Positions 56,461 to 64,000 of a DNA stretch of 64,000 bases are shown piece after piece. The stretch comes from VRUE01 sp963720805. Lineage in GTDB: Bacteria; Actinomycetota; Thermoleophilia; Solirubrobacterales; 70-9. The position numbers and the translations under genes are program-made. The DNA is taken from NCBI GenBank assembly GCA_963720805.1, contig CAVRGT010000011.1, positions 89,623-153,622 on the forward strand, given 5' to 3'. The notes beneath the pieces are model-generated. The model made no database searches and was not told the DNA's origin. It worked only from the letters and a program-made list of their open reading frames with translations. Numbering within the stretch: position 1 is the first letter of the stretch; each line of letters opens with the position of its first letter.

Positions 56461-59400
56461 CTACGTCCGAGCTGCAAGTCTGCGAGGTGGCCTCTCCGTC
56501 GCCCCCGGGCGCGGAGCCTCGGCGACCGTCGTCGCCGCCTCCTCCTCCTCCTCGATCAGCGCTATCAACGCCAGCGCCAGCCGATCCTCGGCATGTGTTC
56601 CCTGACTCAAGATCTCTGCTGAACGCTGCCCGGCGGCGACTCGCAGTGCCAGCTCGTGCGCGAGCGCTCGCGTGGTCAGCTCGAAGTGACGACGACTCAG
56701 GGCTGAGAGTAGACGCAGAATCCGGCGCGCCGCGGAGCGCCGCGCGAGCGCCGCCTGCAGCAGGTACTCGGGCTCGAGCAGAAGGCCGTCGCCAGCAGCC
56801 ATCTGCCGGGCCGCCTTGTAGGCCTCGACCACCGTCTCCGAAACGGAGATCTCACAGCCGTCCTCAAGGCGCAAACGGCGCTTCGATCCGTCGCGGAAGG
56901 GCAGGAAGCGCGAGCATACGTATGGCCCCAAGGTCCAGAGAAAGGTCCAGGGCCGCAGACTGTTGGACCCGCCGTCAAAGAGTTCGTCAATCCGGCACTC
57001 ATCGAGCACCGCAGAGAGCAAATAGCCGCTGTGTAGGTGCGCCCGTCGCCCTTCGCGGCACTCCTTAACCGCTTTCCTTAGGGCCCGGAAGAAATGGCTC
57101 GAGACCAGTTCCGTTGGCGTCCGGTGCTCGGGCTCGGGAACCAGCGCGACTGGCGGCAGCGCACATACCGGCGCGTAGCCGGCCCAGCTGAGTGGCGTGT
57201 GCTGGGTGGCGATAGGAGCACCGGCAGCAGCACCCTGCCAGCGCATCAGGCCAACGCGCTGGACGCGCATCAGCGCGTCGCGCAGGCTGGTGCCGGCGAG
57301 CGCCGCGGCAAGCAGCGGATCGTCGGTCGCGGCGAGATCGGGGGTCGGGTAGATCGTCGTGATCACCTCAGCGCTGCCGCAGGCGAGAAGCGCCGGGGCG
57401 AGCGTCAGCCACTCGCCTGAGGCGGCATCGGCAAGCGCCGAAGTATCGCAGGCCTCCAGCAACACCCGGGCCGGCATCTTCACCCCGGCGGCAGCCATCG
57501 CGAAGACCCGCGTCGGGTTCAGCACCTCATAGACCTCCTCACGGCCAGCGACGCTCATCACCAGGCCGCCGCGTGAGGGCTCGGCGGCGCTGCCGCGCAC
57601 CGCGTGGCAGAGAAAGGCGACCGTCTGCTCGGGACCAAGGCGGCGCAGCTCCATTTCAAAGGCGTCGATCGTTGCGGCCGCCTCGCTCCAGTGCGCGCCG
57701 CCCAACACACTGACCTCGGCGGGCAGGGTTGCTGCCTGCTCGCGAGCACCCGGTAGCTCGCCCAGCTCCGCCGCTGCGCTCGTGTCGGCGATCGCCAGGC
57801 GCAATGGCGCTGCCTGACTCGGGTCGCCACCCGGCGCGCTGGCGACCAGCGCCGCCGAGGGAGCGATTACCCAGTTGCAGAGCTCGACCAGCCGATCGGA
57901 GGTTTCCTCCGTCCCTTCGATCGCTAGAAGGCCCCAGGGCACGAAGCCGAGCGTGGGTGCCGGCGCGATCGCCAGCGCCAGGCGCTCGCGGCGCAGGTCG
58001 GCGGCTCGCGCCGCAGCGACGAGGCCAGCGGGCAGGAGCTGACGCCCGAGCCGCAACGAGAGCGCTAGCTCAGCCGCCGGATCGCTCAGCAGCGGACTGG
58101 CCGCGAGGCGGAAGTCAGCAGCAGCCGGGTCCTCCCCTGGTTGGCTGAAGGGCAGCGCCGCCTCGAGATCGGCTAGCGCTGTGGCCAGCTTCGAGCCGGG
58201 CCCGATCGCCACCCGGCCGCTCTCTACCTCGGCATCGCCGGGACCGATCAGCCCCCAGTAGAGCCACTCATCCGCCTGCCAATAGGAAAGCCACCAGCCG
58301 CCCGAGCCGGCGGCCCGCTTGGCGGCCGCCTCGAGCTCGACGGGCGCCGGGCGTCCCGACACGCCGGGACCCGCGAGCCGCGAGCTCCCCCGCAGGCGGA
58401 TCACCGGCGGGGTTGAGAGCGCCAGCTCAGCCGAGCCTTCGGCGGCGCTCGCCGGTAGCGCCTGCACGCGAGCGAACTCAAGCAGCTCGGCCACGAAGCG
58501 CTTGTCCTCAGACCGGTGGGCAAGCTCGAGGGTGATCGACAGTGCCTGCCCAAGGCGCCGCGACCAGCTGCTGCGAGAACTCTGCGCGGCCAATAGGTAG
58601 CGGGTGCGGTCAAGCTCGATCAGCGCCCGGGCGCCGCACTCGAGTGCCTGCGCCTCCCGCCCCATCTCGCCCTGGCGCCGTGCCTCGCGCAGCAGTAGGT
58701 CAACCAGCTCATCGGAGCGCCCGGCGATTGCCATCGCCAGGCCGACTGCGTCAGGGTCCCAGCCGTCACTCGCCCCGTGCTCATCCTCACTGCGGCTTAG
58801 CACGTCGACCCGGGCGAAGTACAGGATCAGGCTGCCGCGACGCCCGAACAGGGCTCGCACCAGCTTCGCCTGGTCGGAGCCGAGCCCAACGGTCGCAATC
58901 CAGAGATTGGCGAAGGTCTCGTTCTGCAGTGCCTCCACCCGCCCCTCGAAGCCGACCGCATCCTCGCCGCCCCTCACTGCGCACTCGACTAGTACCGAGG
59001 AGGCACGCAGGCGCAGGAAGAAGTCGCGGCGCTCGTGGCAGCGCTCGTGGGCCGCCTCGGCCGCGGAGTGGGCGCCAGCGAGGTCGCCGGCTGCCAGCTC
59101 GTTCTCGGCGATCAGGACTAACAGGTAGATCTCAAGGGGGTTGCGCCCCTGCCAGGCCTCGAGTAGCTCCTGGTAATCGGCCCCGGCTTGCTCGAACTGG
59201 GCGATCCCCGAATGAGCCCGTGCACGCAACAGGGCGGCGCAGCGGCCCTGCTCAACCCCCAGCACCTCAGCCTCAAGCGCCAGCGCCCGACCAAAGGAGC
59301 GCTCCTCCACGTCGAGAAAGGCGAGCCGCAGACGCTCGTCGATCGACGCCGACTCGTCGCGGAGGAGTGCACGCGCACCGATCAGGTCGCCATTAAAGAT

Positions 59401-60126
59401 CCGCTGATCGCAGCGCCTCATCCGCAGCCAGCCAAGTGGCCGGCGAAGCGCCGAGATCGCTGGAAACGGGTGCCAGAGACCTGGTGGCGAGGCAAACAAG
59501 TGCCAGACGACGATCGCCCCGGCGACACCGCCCAGAATCAGCGGAGCGAGCGACCAGCCACTCAGATAGGAGCCCGCCAAGGCGGCGACGAGGCTGATCG
59601 CTGGCAGGCGGCGCAGCAGCAGAAACGCTGGCAATGCAGTTGCCGCCAGGCCGGCGATCCCTGCCTCGAGCACAGCGAGCAGCGCGCAACCACCGAATAG
59701 GAGCCAGCGCCCCCACGTGACGAATACCATCAGCCCGGCGAGCCGGTCGAGGCCGGGCTCGCTCCTACGCACAAGGACGCTCGGCAGCTCGGCCAGGGCG
59801 AAAAGGGCTAGGGCGAGCGTCGGGCCGATAACCAGCAGCGCCACACACGCGAGCGCGGCGCCCCAAGACACGAGGCCTAGAAGCGCCACGACCAGCGGCA
59901 AAAGCGGGGCTCCGGTCGCCCAGGCGACGCAGACGAGGATGGCGGCCACAACGTAGGTGAACGTCAATGCGAGCGGTGCCGAGCCGCCGAAGAGCAAAGC
60001 GTAAGTGACAAGCAGGGTGCCCCAAATGGTCGCGACCTCGGCTCGCGTGAGATCGCGGCCCCCTTTATTCAGCTTCAAAAGCGGCCACGAAGAAGTCGAA
60101 CGCCCGTTCTTCGGCCTCCGGATCAT
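56461..60126 (-). CDS. Membrane TPR-CHAT caspase-like protease with Clp-N-like tail
   Basis: The 1221-aa protein has six to eight membrane helices (about residues 33-210), a helical TPR-like region (about 240-560) and a CHAT peptidase domain (about 690-985). H841 (FLCHAVRGSA) and C893 (LLEACDTSAL) form the expected dyad, and FVPWGLLAIEG and TPLSWAGYAPV fit the CHAT core. The C-terminal 1005-1165 region has two helical repeats, HLHSGYLLSAVLDE and LLEPEYLLQAALARRSAA, that recall Clp-N substrate-recognition repeats. CHAT proteases often execute signal-dependent cleavage or cell death. The start may be ATG 60126 or TTG 60078. Its partner gene overlaps the start. Confidence 0.82.
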   Translation of the reverse strand: MIRRPKNGRSTSSWPLLKLNKGGRDLTRAEVATIWGTLLVTYALLFGGSAPLALTFTYVVAAILVCVAWATGAPLLPLVVALLGLVSWGAALACVALLVIGPTLALALFALAELPSVLVRRSEPGLDRLAGLMVFVTWGRWLLFGGCALLAVLEAGIAGLAATALPAFLLLRRLPAISLVAALAGSYLSGWSLAPLILGGVAGAIVVWHLFASPPGLWHPFPAISALRRPLGWLRMRRCDQRIFNGDLIGARALLRDESASIDERLRLAFLDVEERSFGRALALEAEVLGVEQGRCAALLRARAHSGIAQFEQAGADYQELLEAWQGRNPLEIYLLVLIAENELAAGDLAGAHSAAEAAHERCHERRDFFLRLRASSVLVECAVRGGEDAVGFEGRVEALQNETFANLWIATVGLGSDQAKLVRALFGRRGSLILYFARVDVLSRSEDEHGASDGWDPDAVGLAMAIAGRSDELVDLLLREARRQGEMGREAQALECGARALIELDRTRYLLAAQSSRSSWSRRLGQALSITLELAHRSEDKRFVAELLEFARVQALPASAAEGSAELALSTPPVIRLRGSSRLAGPGVSGRPAPVELEAAAKRAAGSGGWWLSYWQADEWLYWGLIGPGDAEVESGRVAIGPGSKLATALADLEAALPFSQPGEDPAAADFRLAASPLLSDPAAELALSLRLGRQLLPAGLVAAARAADLRRERLALAIAPAPTLGFVPWGLLAIEGTEETSDRLVELCNWVIAPSAALVASAPGGDPSQAAPLRLAIADTSAAAELGELPGAREQAATLPAEVSVLGGAHWSEAAATIDAFEMELRRLGPEQTVAFLCHAVRGSAAEPSRGGLVMSVAGREEVYEVLNPTRVFAMAAAGVKMPARVLLEACDTSALADAASGEWLTLAPALLACGSAEVITTIYPTPDLAATDDPLLAAALAGTSLRDALMRVQRVGLMRWQGAAAGAPIATQHTPLSWAGYAPVCALPPVALVPEPEHRTPTELVSSHFFRALRKAVKECREGRRAHLHSGYLLSAVLDECRIDELFDGGSNSLRPWTFLWTLGPYVCSRFLPFRDGSKRRLRLEDGCEISVSETVVEAYKAARQMAAGDGLLLEPEYLLQAALARRSAARRILRLLSALSRRHFELTTRALAHELALRVAAGQRSAEILSQGTHAEDRLALALIALIEEEEEAATTVAEAPRPGATERPPRRLAART

Positions 60127-60388
60127 CCCGATCGAGCGAGATCGTGCGGGTCTCGCCGGCGCGACTGATGCTCATCGTGATCTGCTCGGGCTCCGCCCCA
60201 CCGCGGCGCCGCAGCAATGCGTCGACCAGCTTCCTGATCGTCGGCACACCAAGGGCGATCGTCACAAGCGCCGCCGCACTGTTAAGTGAGTCGACCGCGA
60301 CCGTCAGCACCTCGGCGAGCGGCGCGCCCCGGGTCGCGATTGGCCGCACCGCGACCCCATCGCCGATCAGCTCCTCAGCGATCTCCAT
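60065..60388 (-). CDS. EACC1-like small partner protein of the CHAT protease
   Basis: From ATG 60388 the protein has 107 aa: MEIAEELIGDGVAVRPIATR, a hydrophobic helix SAAALVTIALGVPTI (about 37-51), and a C-terminal ITMSISRAGETRTISLDRDD, then FDFFVAAFEAE. This recalls effector-associated constant component 1 (EACC1) proteins, described by comparative genomics beside caspase-like and trypsin-like effectors. The match is from pattern only. The stop overlaps the CHAT gene start (62 nt with ATG 60126, 14 nt with TTG 60078), so they are co-translated. Confidence 0.62.
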   Translation of the reverse strand: MEIAEELIGDGVAVRPIATRGAPLAEVLTVAVDSLNSAAALVTIALGVPTIRKLVDALLRRRGGAEPEQITMSISRAGETRTISLDRDDPEAEERAFDFFVAAFEAE

Positions 60389-60573
60389 CGGAACCTTGAC
60401 TCTTAGGTGTGTGGGCGCCAAGCGAGCGAAAGCATACGGACGAAAGGAAGATTGCCGCAATTCCAGCACTTGCAGTGCACTTCGGGCAGTGTGCGACCAA
60501 CCGCCGAACACATGGCCGTTCAGCTTGGTGCAGCTCTGCCCCCTATTACGTTCGGCTGCGCAGGTCTGCGAGC
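60389..60573. other. Upstream region of the CHAT/EACC1-like operon
   Basis: The open frame that continues upstream of ATG 60388 has poor coding character, so I treat this 185-bp region as leader DNA. It contains CACTTGCAGTGCAC, which is nearly palindromic, and no clear Shine-Dalgarno. No gene is seen. Confidence 0.35.
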
Positions 60574-60603
60574 CGAGTAACGGTGCCCTCGCACCGTTAC
60601 TCG
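60574..60603. terminator. Hairpin downstream of the short 60.6-kb gene
   Basis: CGAGTAACGGTGC (60574-60586) and GCACCGTTACTCG (60591-60603) form a perfect 13-bp stem with loop CCTC. The TAA stop of the small minus-strand gene is in the right arm. It separates that gene from the CHAT operon and has no T-tract. Confidence 0.7.
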
Positions 60604-60734
60604 AGCGCCTTGAGGAAACGGGCGGCCTCTTCCTCACCGAGCGCAATCGGGAGCAGATCGACGAGCGCCTTCTGGCGCTCGTCGCCGCGCCGGGCTTCGG
60701 GTCGATGAGGTTTCGGGCGTTCAGGCAGTTCCAT
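60597..60734 (-). CDS. Short ORF, probably the C-terminal end of a gene cut at the join
   Basis: ATG 60734 reads MELPERPKPHRPEARRGDER, then ALVDLLPIALGEEEAARFLK to TAA, 45 aa in all. The C-terminal helix looks like natural coding sequence. Just upstream the DNA becomes alphaproteobacterial, so the real N-terminus may be missing. No family is recognised. Confidence 0.4.
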   Translation of the reverse strand: MELPERPKPHRPEARRGDERQKALVDLLPIALGEEEAARFLKALE

Positions 60735-60759
60735 AAGCCAATGATCGTACGCGGCACGC

Positions 60760-61531
60760 TTCGTGCGCGTGCTCGTGCTCGACCGCGGGCTCGGGCCGGA
60801 GCGCGCCGGGGCGGTGGTCCAGCGGATCATCGAGCTTGAAACCTACCGCACCCTGGCGCTGCTCGGCTTGCCCGAGGCGCAGCGGCTGATGCCGTCGATC
60901 AACCGCATCGAGACGCGGCTGGCTGAAGTGACCGACGGCGAAATGCGGCATGCCGGCAAGCTGGTCGACAATCAGCGCCTGCTTGAGGAATTGACCCAGC
61001 TCGCGTCCGAGTTGGAGGCGGGCGCGGCCGCCAGCCTGTTCCGCTTCGGTGCCAGCCGCGCCTATCACGAGATCGTGCAGCTGCGCCTGAACACAATCGG
61101 CGAGCGCAAGGTCGAAGGACTGCCCACCTGGTCGTCGTTCCTGGCGCGGCGCATGTCGCCGGCGATGCGCACCTGCGCCACCACCGAGGCGCGGCAAGCC
61201 GACCTGTCGGAGAAGCTGGCGCGCGCCGCCAATCTCCTTGCGCACGCGGGTGGACGTCGAGCTCGAGCGGCAGAACCGCGATCTGCTCAAATCGATGAAC
61301 GACCGCACGCGGCTGCAACTGCGCCTGCAAACCACGGTGGAGGGATTGTCGGTGGCCGCCGTGAGCTATTACGTGGTCGGGCTGTTCGCCTATCTGATGA
61401 AGGGCCTGCACGACGAAGGCGTGCCGGTCCACGTGCCACTCGTCACCGCGCTGTTCGTGCCGGTCGCCGTGCTCGCCATCTGGTGGGTGGTGCGGCGGAT
61501 CAGGCGTCGGCACATCGCCGGTGCGGAGTAG
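60760..61531 (+). pseudogene. DUF3422 family protein, 5' truncated and frameshifted
   Basis: The first frame reads FVRVLVLDRGLGPERAGAVV and then QRIIELETYRTLALLGLPEA, LFRFGASRAYHEIVQLRL, LPTWSSFLARRMSPAMRT; the N-terminal half of DUF3422 is missing. Near 61230 one extra base moves the reading into RTRVDVELERQNRDLLKSMN, SVAAVSYYVVGLFAYLMKGL and WWVVRRIRRRH to the TAG at 61529. DUF3422 proteins are membrane-associated and typical of Alphaproteobacteria. This differs from everything to the left. Confidence 0.8.
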
Positions 61532-61652
61532 TCCCATCCGATAATCGCAATGGTTTGATGGGACGCGCTTGCGCGTCCACGATACTATCGTGATGACTTC
61601 GATATGCCGCTTTAGCGGAGCATAACGATCGTTGAATGCAGGAGGCGACGCC

Positions 61653-62248
61653 ATGAGCGTCATGTACCACGACGGCAACAGGCAGCTTCAGGACCGGTTT
61701 GACAGCCGACGGATTTCCGACAAGCTCGAGGAAAGCTCACCCGCACGGCATTCACCGCCGACGACAAGGCATTCATCGAGAGGTGCGGCGTATTTCTTTC
61801 TCGCCACCGCGGATGCCGAAGGCGGCCCGATTGCTCGTTCAAGGGCGGCCTGCCGGGTTTCGTACGCGTCACCGGACCGGCCGAGCTGGCGTTTCCCGAC
61901 TATGACGGCAACGGCATGTTCAAGAGTCTGGGCAACATACGTCGCAATCCAAACGTCGGGACTGCTGTTCATCGCCATGCACGACAAGCCCAAGCGCCTG
62001 CGCGTCAACGGCGGCGCCAGCGTCAGCGATACCGATTCGCTGCTCCGAGACGGTCGGCGCGCAGCTCATCGTGCGGATCGCCGCGCGCGCATATTCCCCA
62101 ATTGTCCACGCTATATACCGGCAATGCAGATTGCGGGGCCGTCGATATACACGCCGAAGCCAGAAGCGATCCGCCCGAACCCGTCTGGAAAACTTTTGAC
62201 GACTTCAAGGGTTGCGTGCATCCGCGTCAGCCAACCTGGAAGGGCTAA
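61653..62248 (+). pseudogene. Pyridoxamine 5'-phosphate oxidase-like flavoprotein, several frameshifts
   Basis: ATG 61653, after a CAGGAGG box, reads MSVMYHDGNRQLQDRFDSRR. Other frames then supply FFLATADAEG, a LPGFVRVTGPAELAFPDYDG-type segment, MFKSLGNIRRNPNVG, LLFIAMHDKPKRLRVNGGAS, and FDDFKGCVHPRQPTWKG to the TAA at 62248. At least three single-base slips are needed. The pattern matches PPOX-class FMN-binding proteins. Frequent slips in a plausible gene suggest sequence errors. Confidence 0.7.
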
Positions 62249-62250
62249 TC

Positions 62251-63472
62251 ATGCGAAGCGAACGGTTCGATTTTCCCAATGCCAAAGGCGAGAACTCGGC
62301 GCCCTGCTCGACCGTCCGCTCGACGAGCCACGGGTTTCGCGCTGTTCGCGCACTGCTTCACCTGCGGCAAGGACATCCGCGCCGCCAAGCGGATCGCCGG
62401 GCGGCCTGGCGGCGCAGGGCATCGCCGTGCTGCGCTTCGATTTCACCGGCCTCGGCGAGAGCGAGGGCGAGTTCGCCAACACGCATTTCTCCTCCAACGT
62501 CGGCGACCTGGTCGCCGCCGCCGACCATCTGCGCGAGACGCATGCCGCCCGCCGCTGCTGATCGGCCACAGCCTGGGCGGCGCGGCGGTGCTGGCGGCCG
62601 CGGGCCGGATCGCCGAAGCGCGCGCGGTGGTGACCATCGCCGCGCCCTGCCGAGCCGCGCACGTCACCAGCCTGTTCAGCGAGCATGCCGACGAGATCGA
62701 GCGAACAGGGCGAAGCCGAGGTGGAGCTCGGCGGGCGGCCGTTCACCATCCGCGCGCATTCCTCGACGACCTGACCGAGCAGCGACTCAGGACCAGCATC
62801 GCCGCGCCTGGCAAGGCGCTGCTGATCCTGCATTCGCCCACCGACGAGATCGTCGGCATCGAGAACGCCGCGCAGATCTTCCTCGCCGCGCAAGCATCCC
62901 AAGAGCTTCGTCTCGCTGGACGACGCCGACCACCTGCTCAGCAGAAGAGCGGACGCCGTCTATGTCGCCGAGGTGATCGCCGCCTGGGCCTCGCGCTATC
63001 TCGATGTGCCGGCGACCGCAGCCGAGCCGAACGGCGAGGCGGGCGTGGTCAGGTGCGCGGAGACGCGGCGCCGGCAAGTTCCAGCAGGAAATCGTCCAGC
63101 CGGCCGCACGTTCCTGGCCGACGAGCCGGGTCGGTCGGCGGGCTCGGCACCGGTCCGAGGCCCTACGACCTGCTGCTCGCCGCGCTCGGCGCCTGCACGT
63201 CGATGACCGTGCGGCTCTACGCCGAGCGGAAGCGATGCCGCTGGAGCGCGTCACGGTCGCGGTTGACGCCACGACAAGATCCACGCCAAGCGATTGCGCC
63301 GAGCTGCGAGACCAAGGAAGGCAAGATCGAACGAATCGAGCGCGAAATCACCTTTGAAGGCGAGCTCGACGCCGAGACCGCGCAAGCGCTTCTGGAGATC
63401 GCCGACAAATGCCCGGTGCACCGGACGCTGACTTCGGAGATCAAGATCCGAACCGTCGAGCGGCCGGCGTAA
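62251..63472 (+). pseudogene. Alpha/beta hydrolase-OsmC fusion, many frameshifts
   Basis: ATG 62251 starts 2 nt after the PPOX-like gene. Pieces in different frames read ALFAHCFTCGKDIRAAKRIA, GIAVLRFDFTGLGESEGEFA, LLIGHSLGGAAVLAAAGRI (nucleophile elbow GHSLGG), and DEIVGIENAAQIFLAA. The C-terminal half has PYDLLLAALGACTSMTVRLY and ADKCPVHRTLTSEIKI, the OsmC signature with its peroxidatic cysteine regions. The fusion is common in alphaproteobacteria. At least five slips are needed to join it. Confidence 0.72.
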
Positions 63473-63481
63473 TTCAATTTC

Positions 63482-63584
63482 GTCATTCCGGGACGCCGCG
63501 AAGCGGCGGGCCCGGAATCCATACTCCGCAGCGCTGGGGTTATGGATTCCGGGCTCGCTCGCTGCGCTCGCGCCCCGGAATGAC
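63482..63584. repeat. Bradyrhizobium-type intergenic palindrome
   Basis: GTCATTCCGGGACGC (63482-63496) faces GCCCCGGAATGAC (63572-63584), with inner GGAATCCAT/ATGGATTCC pairs. TCATTCCGGG...CCCGGAATGA palindromes are very common between Bradyrhizobium and Rhodopseudomonas genes. It follows the OsmC fusion. Confidence 0.75.
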
Positions 63585-63593
63585 AGAATAGAA

Positions 63594-63856
63594 ATGCGCG
63601 GCCGAATTGTTTATAAGTCCGCCACCATGCAGACCGCCGCGCACGCGCTGACGCAGCAGTTCCTCGCCGGGGCGGCCGAGGGCGAGCGGAACGACGCCGG
63701 ACTGCTGCAGGACTCGCGGCGTGAGCCGCCCGCATCGGTCCGATCACGGAAGACGCCATTTCCGACGGGCTGGTGCGCTTCGAGAACGGGGCCAGCATGC
63801 GGGCCTCGCGACTTGTGCTCACCGCGCGCGGGCGTGAGCGGCTCGGCCAGGGCTGA
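63594..63856 (+). pseudogene. Unrecognised broken coding fragment
   Basis: One frame reads MQTAAHALTQQFLAGAAEGE, while another ends EDAISDGLVRFENGASMRAS and RLVLTARGRERLGQG at TGA 63854. A slip near 63715 would join them. The family is not recognised. It lies in the alphaproteobacterial-type segment. The last 144 bp hold nothing I can name. Confidence 0.35.
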
Positions 63857-64000
63857 ACCCGCAAAAGGCTGAACCCGCAAGCAGTCGCACCCTCACCACC
63901 GGCCCTCCCCCATCCCTTGCGGCTTGACGGTCTCAAGCGCCTCGGACACACTAGAACAAATAGAGAACATACTTGGCGCGCTGGCCCGGCGAACGGGCTG

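Noticed and set aside
60389..60757. N-terminal extension of the EACC1-like protein to 60757
   Set aside because: The added residues are low-quality coding (arginine/serine rich), cross a perfect hairpin and reach the suspected join.
1..64000. tRNA or rRNA genes
   Set aside because: I saw no cloverleaf with a GTTCGAAT-type T-arm or rRNA signature in any intergenic gap on either strand; a tRNAscan run would be decisive.

Overview
The window is high-GC DNA with dense, mostly minus-strand gene strings. From about 1 to 60.7 kb it reads like an actinobacterium of the Thermoleophilia/Solirubrobacterales type. The inference rests on two Ferritin_2 proteins, a SigK/RskA-type sigma/anti-sigma pair, a fused biotin carboxylase-carrier protein, many TetR regulators, DUF4389 proteins and frequent GTG/TTG starts in 4-nt overlaps. 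From about 60.74 kb to the end the genes (DUF3422, a PPOX-like protein, an alpha/beta hydrolase-OsmC fusion) and an intergenic palindrome are typical of Bradyrhizobium-like Alphaproteobacteria. All three genes are broken by frameshifts, so the right end is probably a chimeric join or low-quality sequence from a second organism.

Layout. 0-5 kb: GH15 C-terminus, LOG-like protein, MrfA-type helicase, folP, HAD phosphatase. 5-10.3 kb: HipBA toxin-antitoxin, DtxR-type regulator, RskA/SigK pair and two ferritin-like proteins. 10.3-21.6 kb: aminotransferase, Ste24-like M48 protease, DUF4389 protein, sucCD, HAD, sulfatase, biotin carboxylase, PHP phosphoesterase. 21.8-26.5 kb: sulfate assimilation (cysC, sat, an Fe-S APS-reductase-type cysH, siroheme sulfite reductase, rhodanese). 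26.6-31.2 kb: dodecin, a tandem-domain TetR protein, VapBC, an RTX-like secreted protein. 31.2-38.9 kb: an amine-utilisation block (class III aminotransferase, PucR regulator, alanine dehydrogenase, semialdehyde dehydrogenase, divergent APC permease plus UspA). 39-46.8 kb: accessory region with an HTH-PIN pair, a flavin amine oxidase bracketed by inverted hairpins, a frameshifted enolase-family gene, ferritin, a frameshifted AbiE-like pair and two peptidase-E paralogues. 46.9-49.1 kb: three consecutive TetR genes. 49.1-56.4 kb: ECF sigma factor, methyltransferase, lipoprotein, SGNH hydrolase, OafA-like acyltransferase, SipW signal peptidase with its TasA/CalY-like substrate, small proteins and remnants. 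56.4-60.4 kb: a membrane TPR-CHAT protease with a Clp-N-like tail and a small partner resembling EACC1.

The most unusual sequence-level signal is a set of long, often perfect inverted repeats between or at the ends of genes. Four copies (21.8, 26.6, 39.85 and 41.34 kb) share a loop of exactly 24 nt that begins ACTCAAG on one strand and is closed by AAAC/GTTT. Their outer 21-23 bp differ from copy to copy yet stay self-complementary. A second small family (11.5 and 21.6-21.75 kb) shares different arms. Other long hairpins sit at 1.1, 20.7, 27.25, 42.5, 54.2 and 60.6 kb.

The CHAT/EACC1-like locus is the best candidate for a poorly described conflict or signalling system. No tRNA, rRNA, CRISPR array, complete insertion sequence or prophage was recognised.
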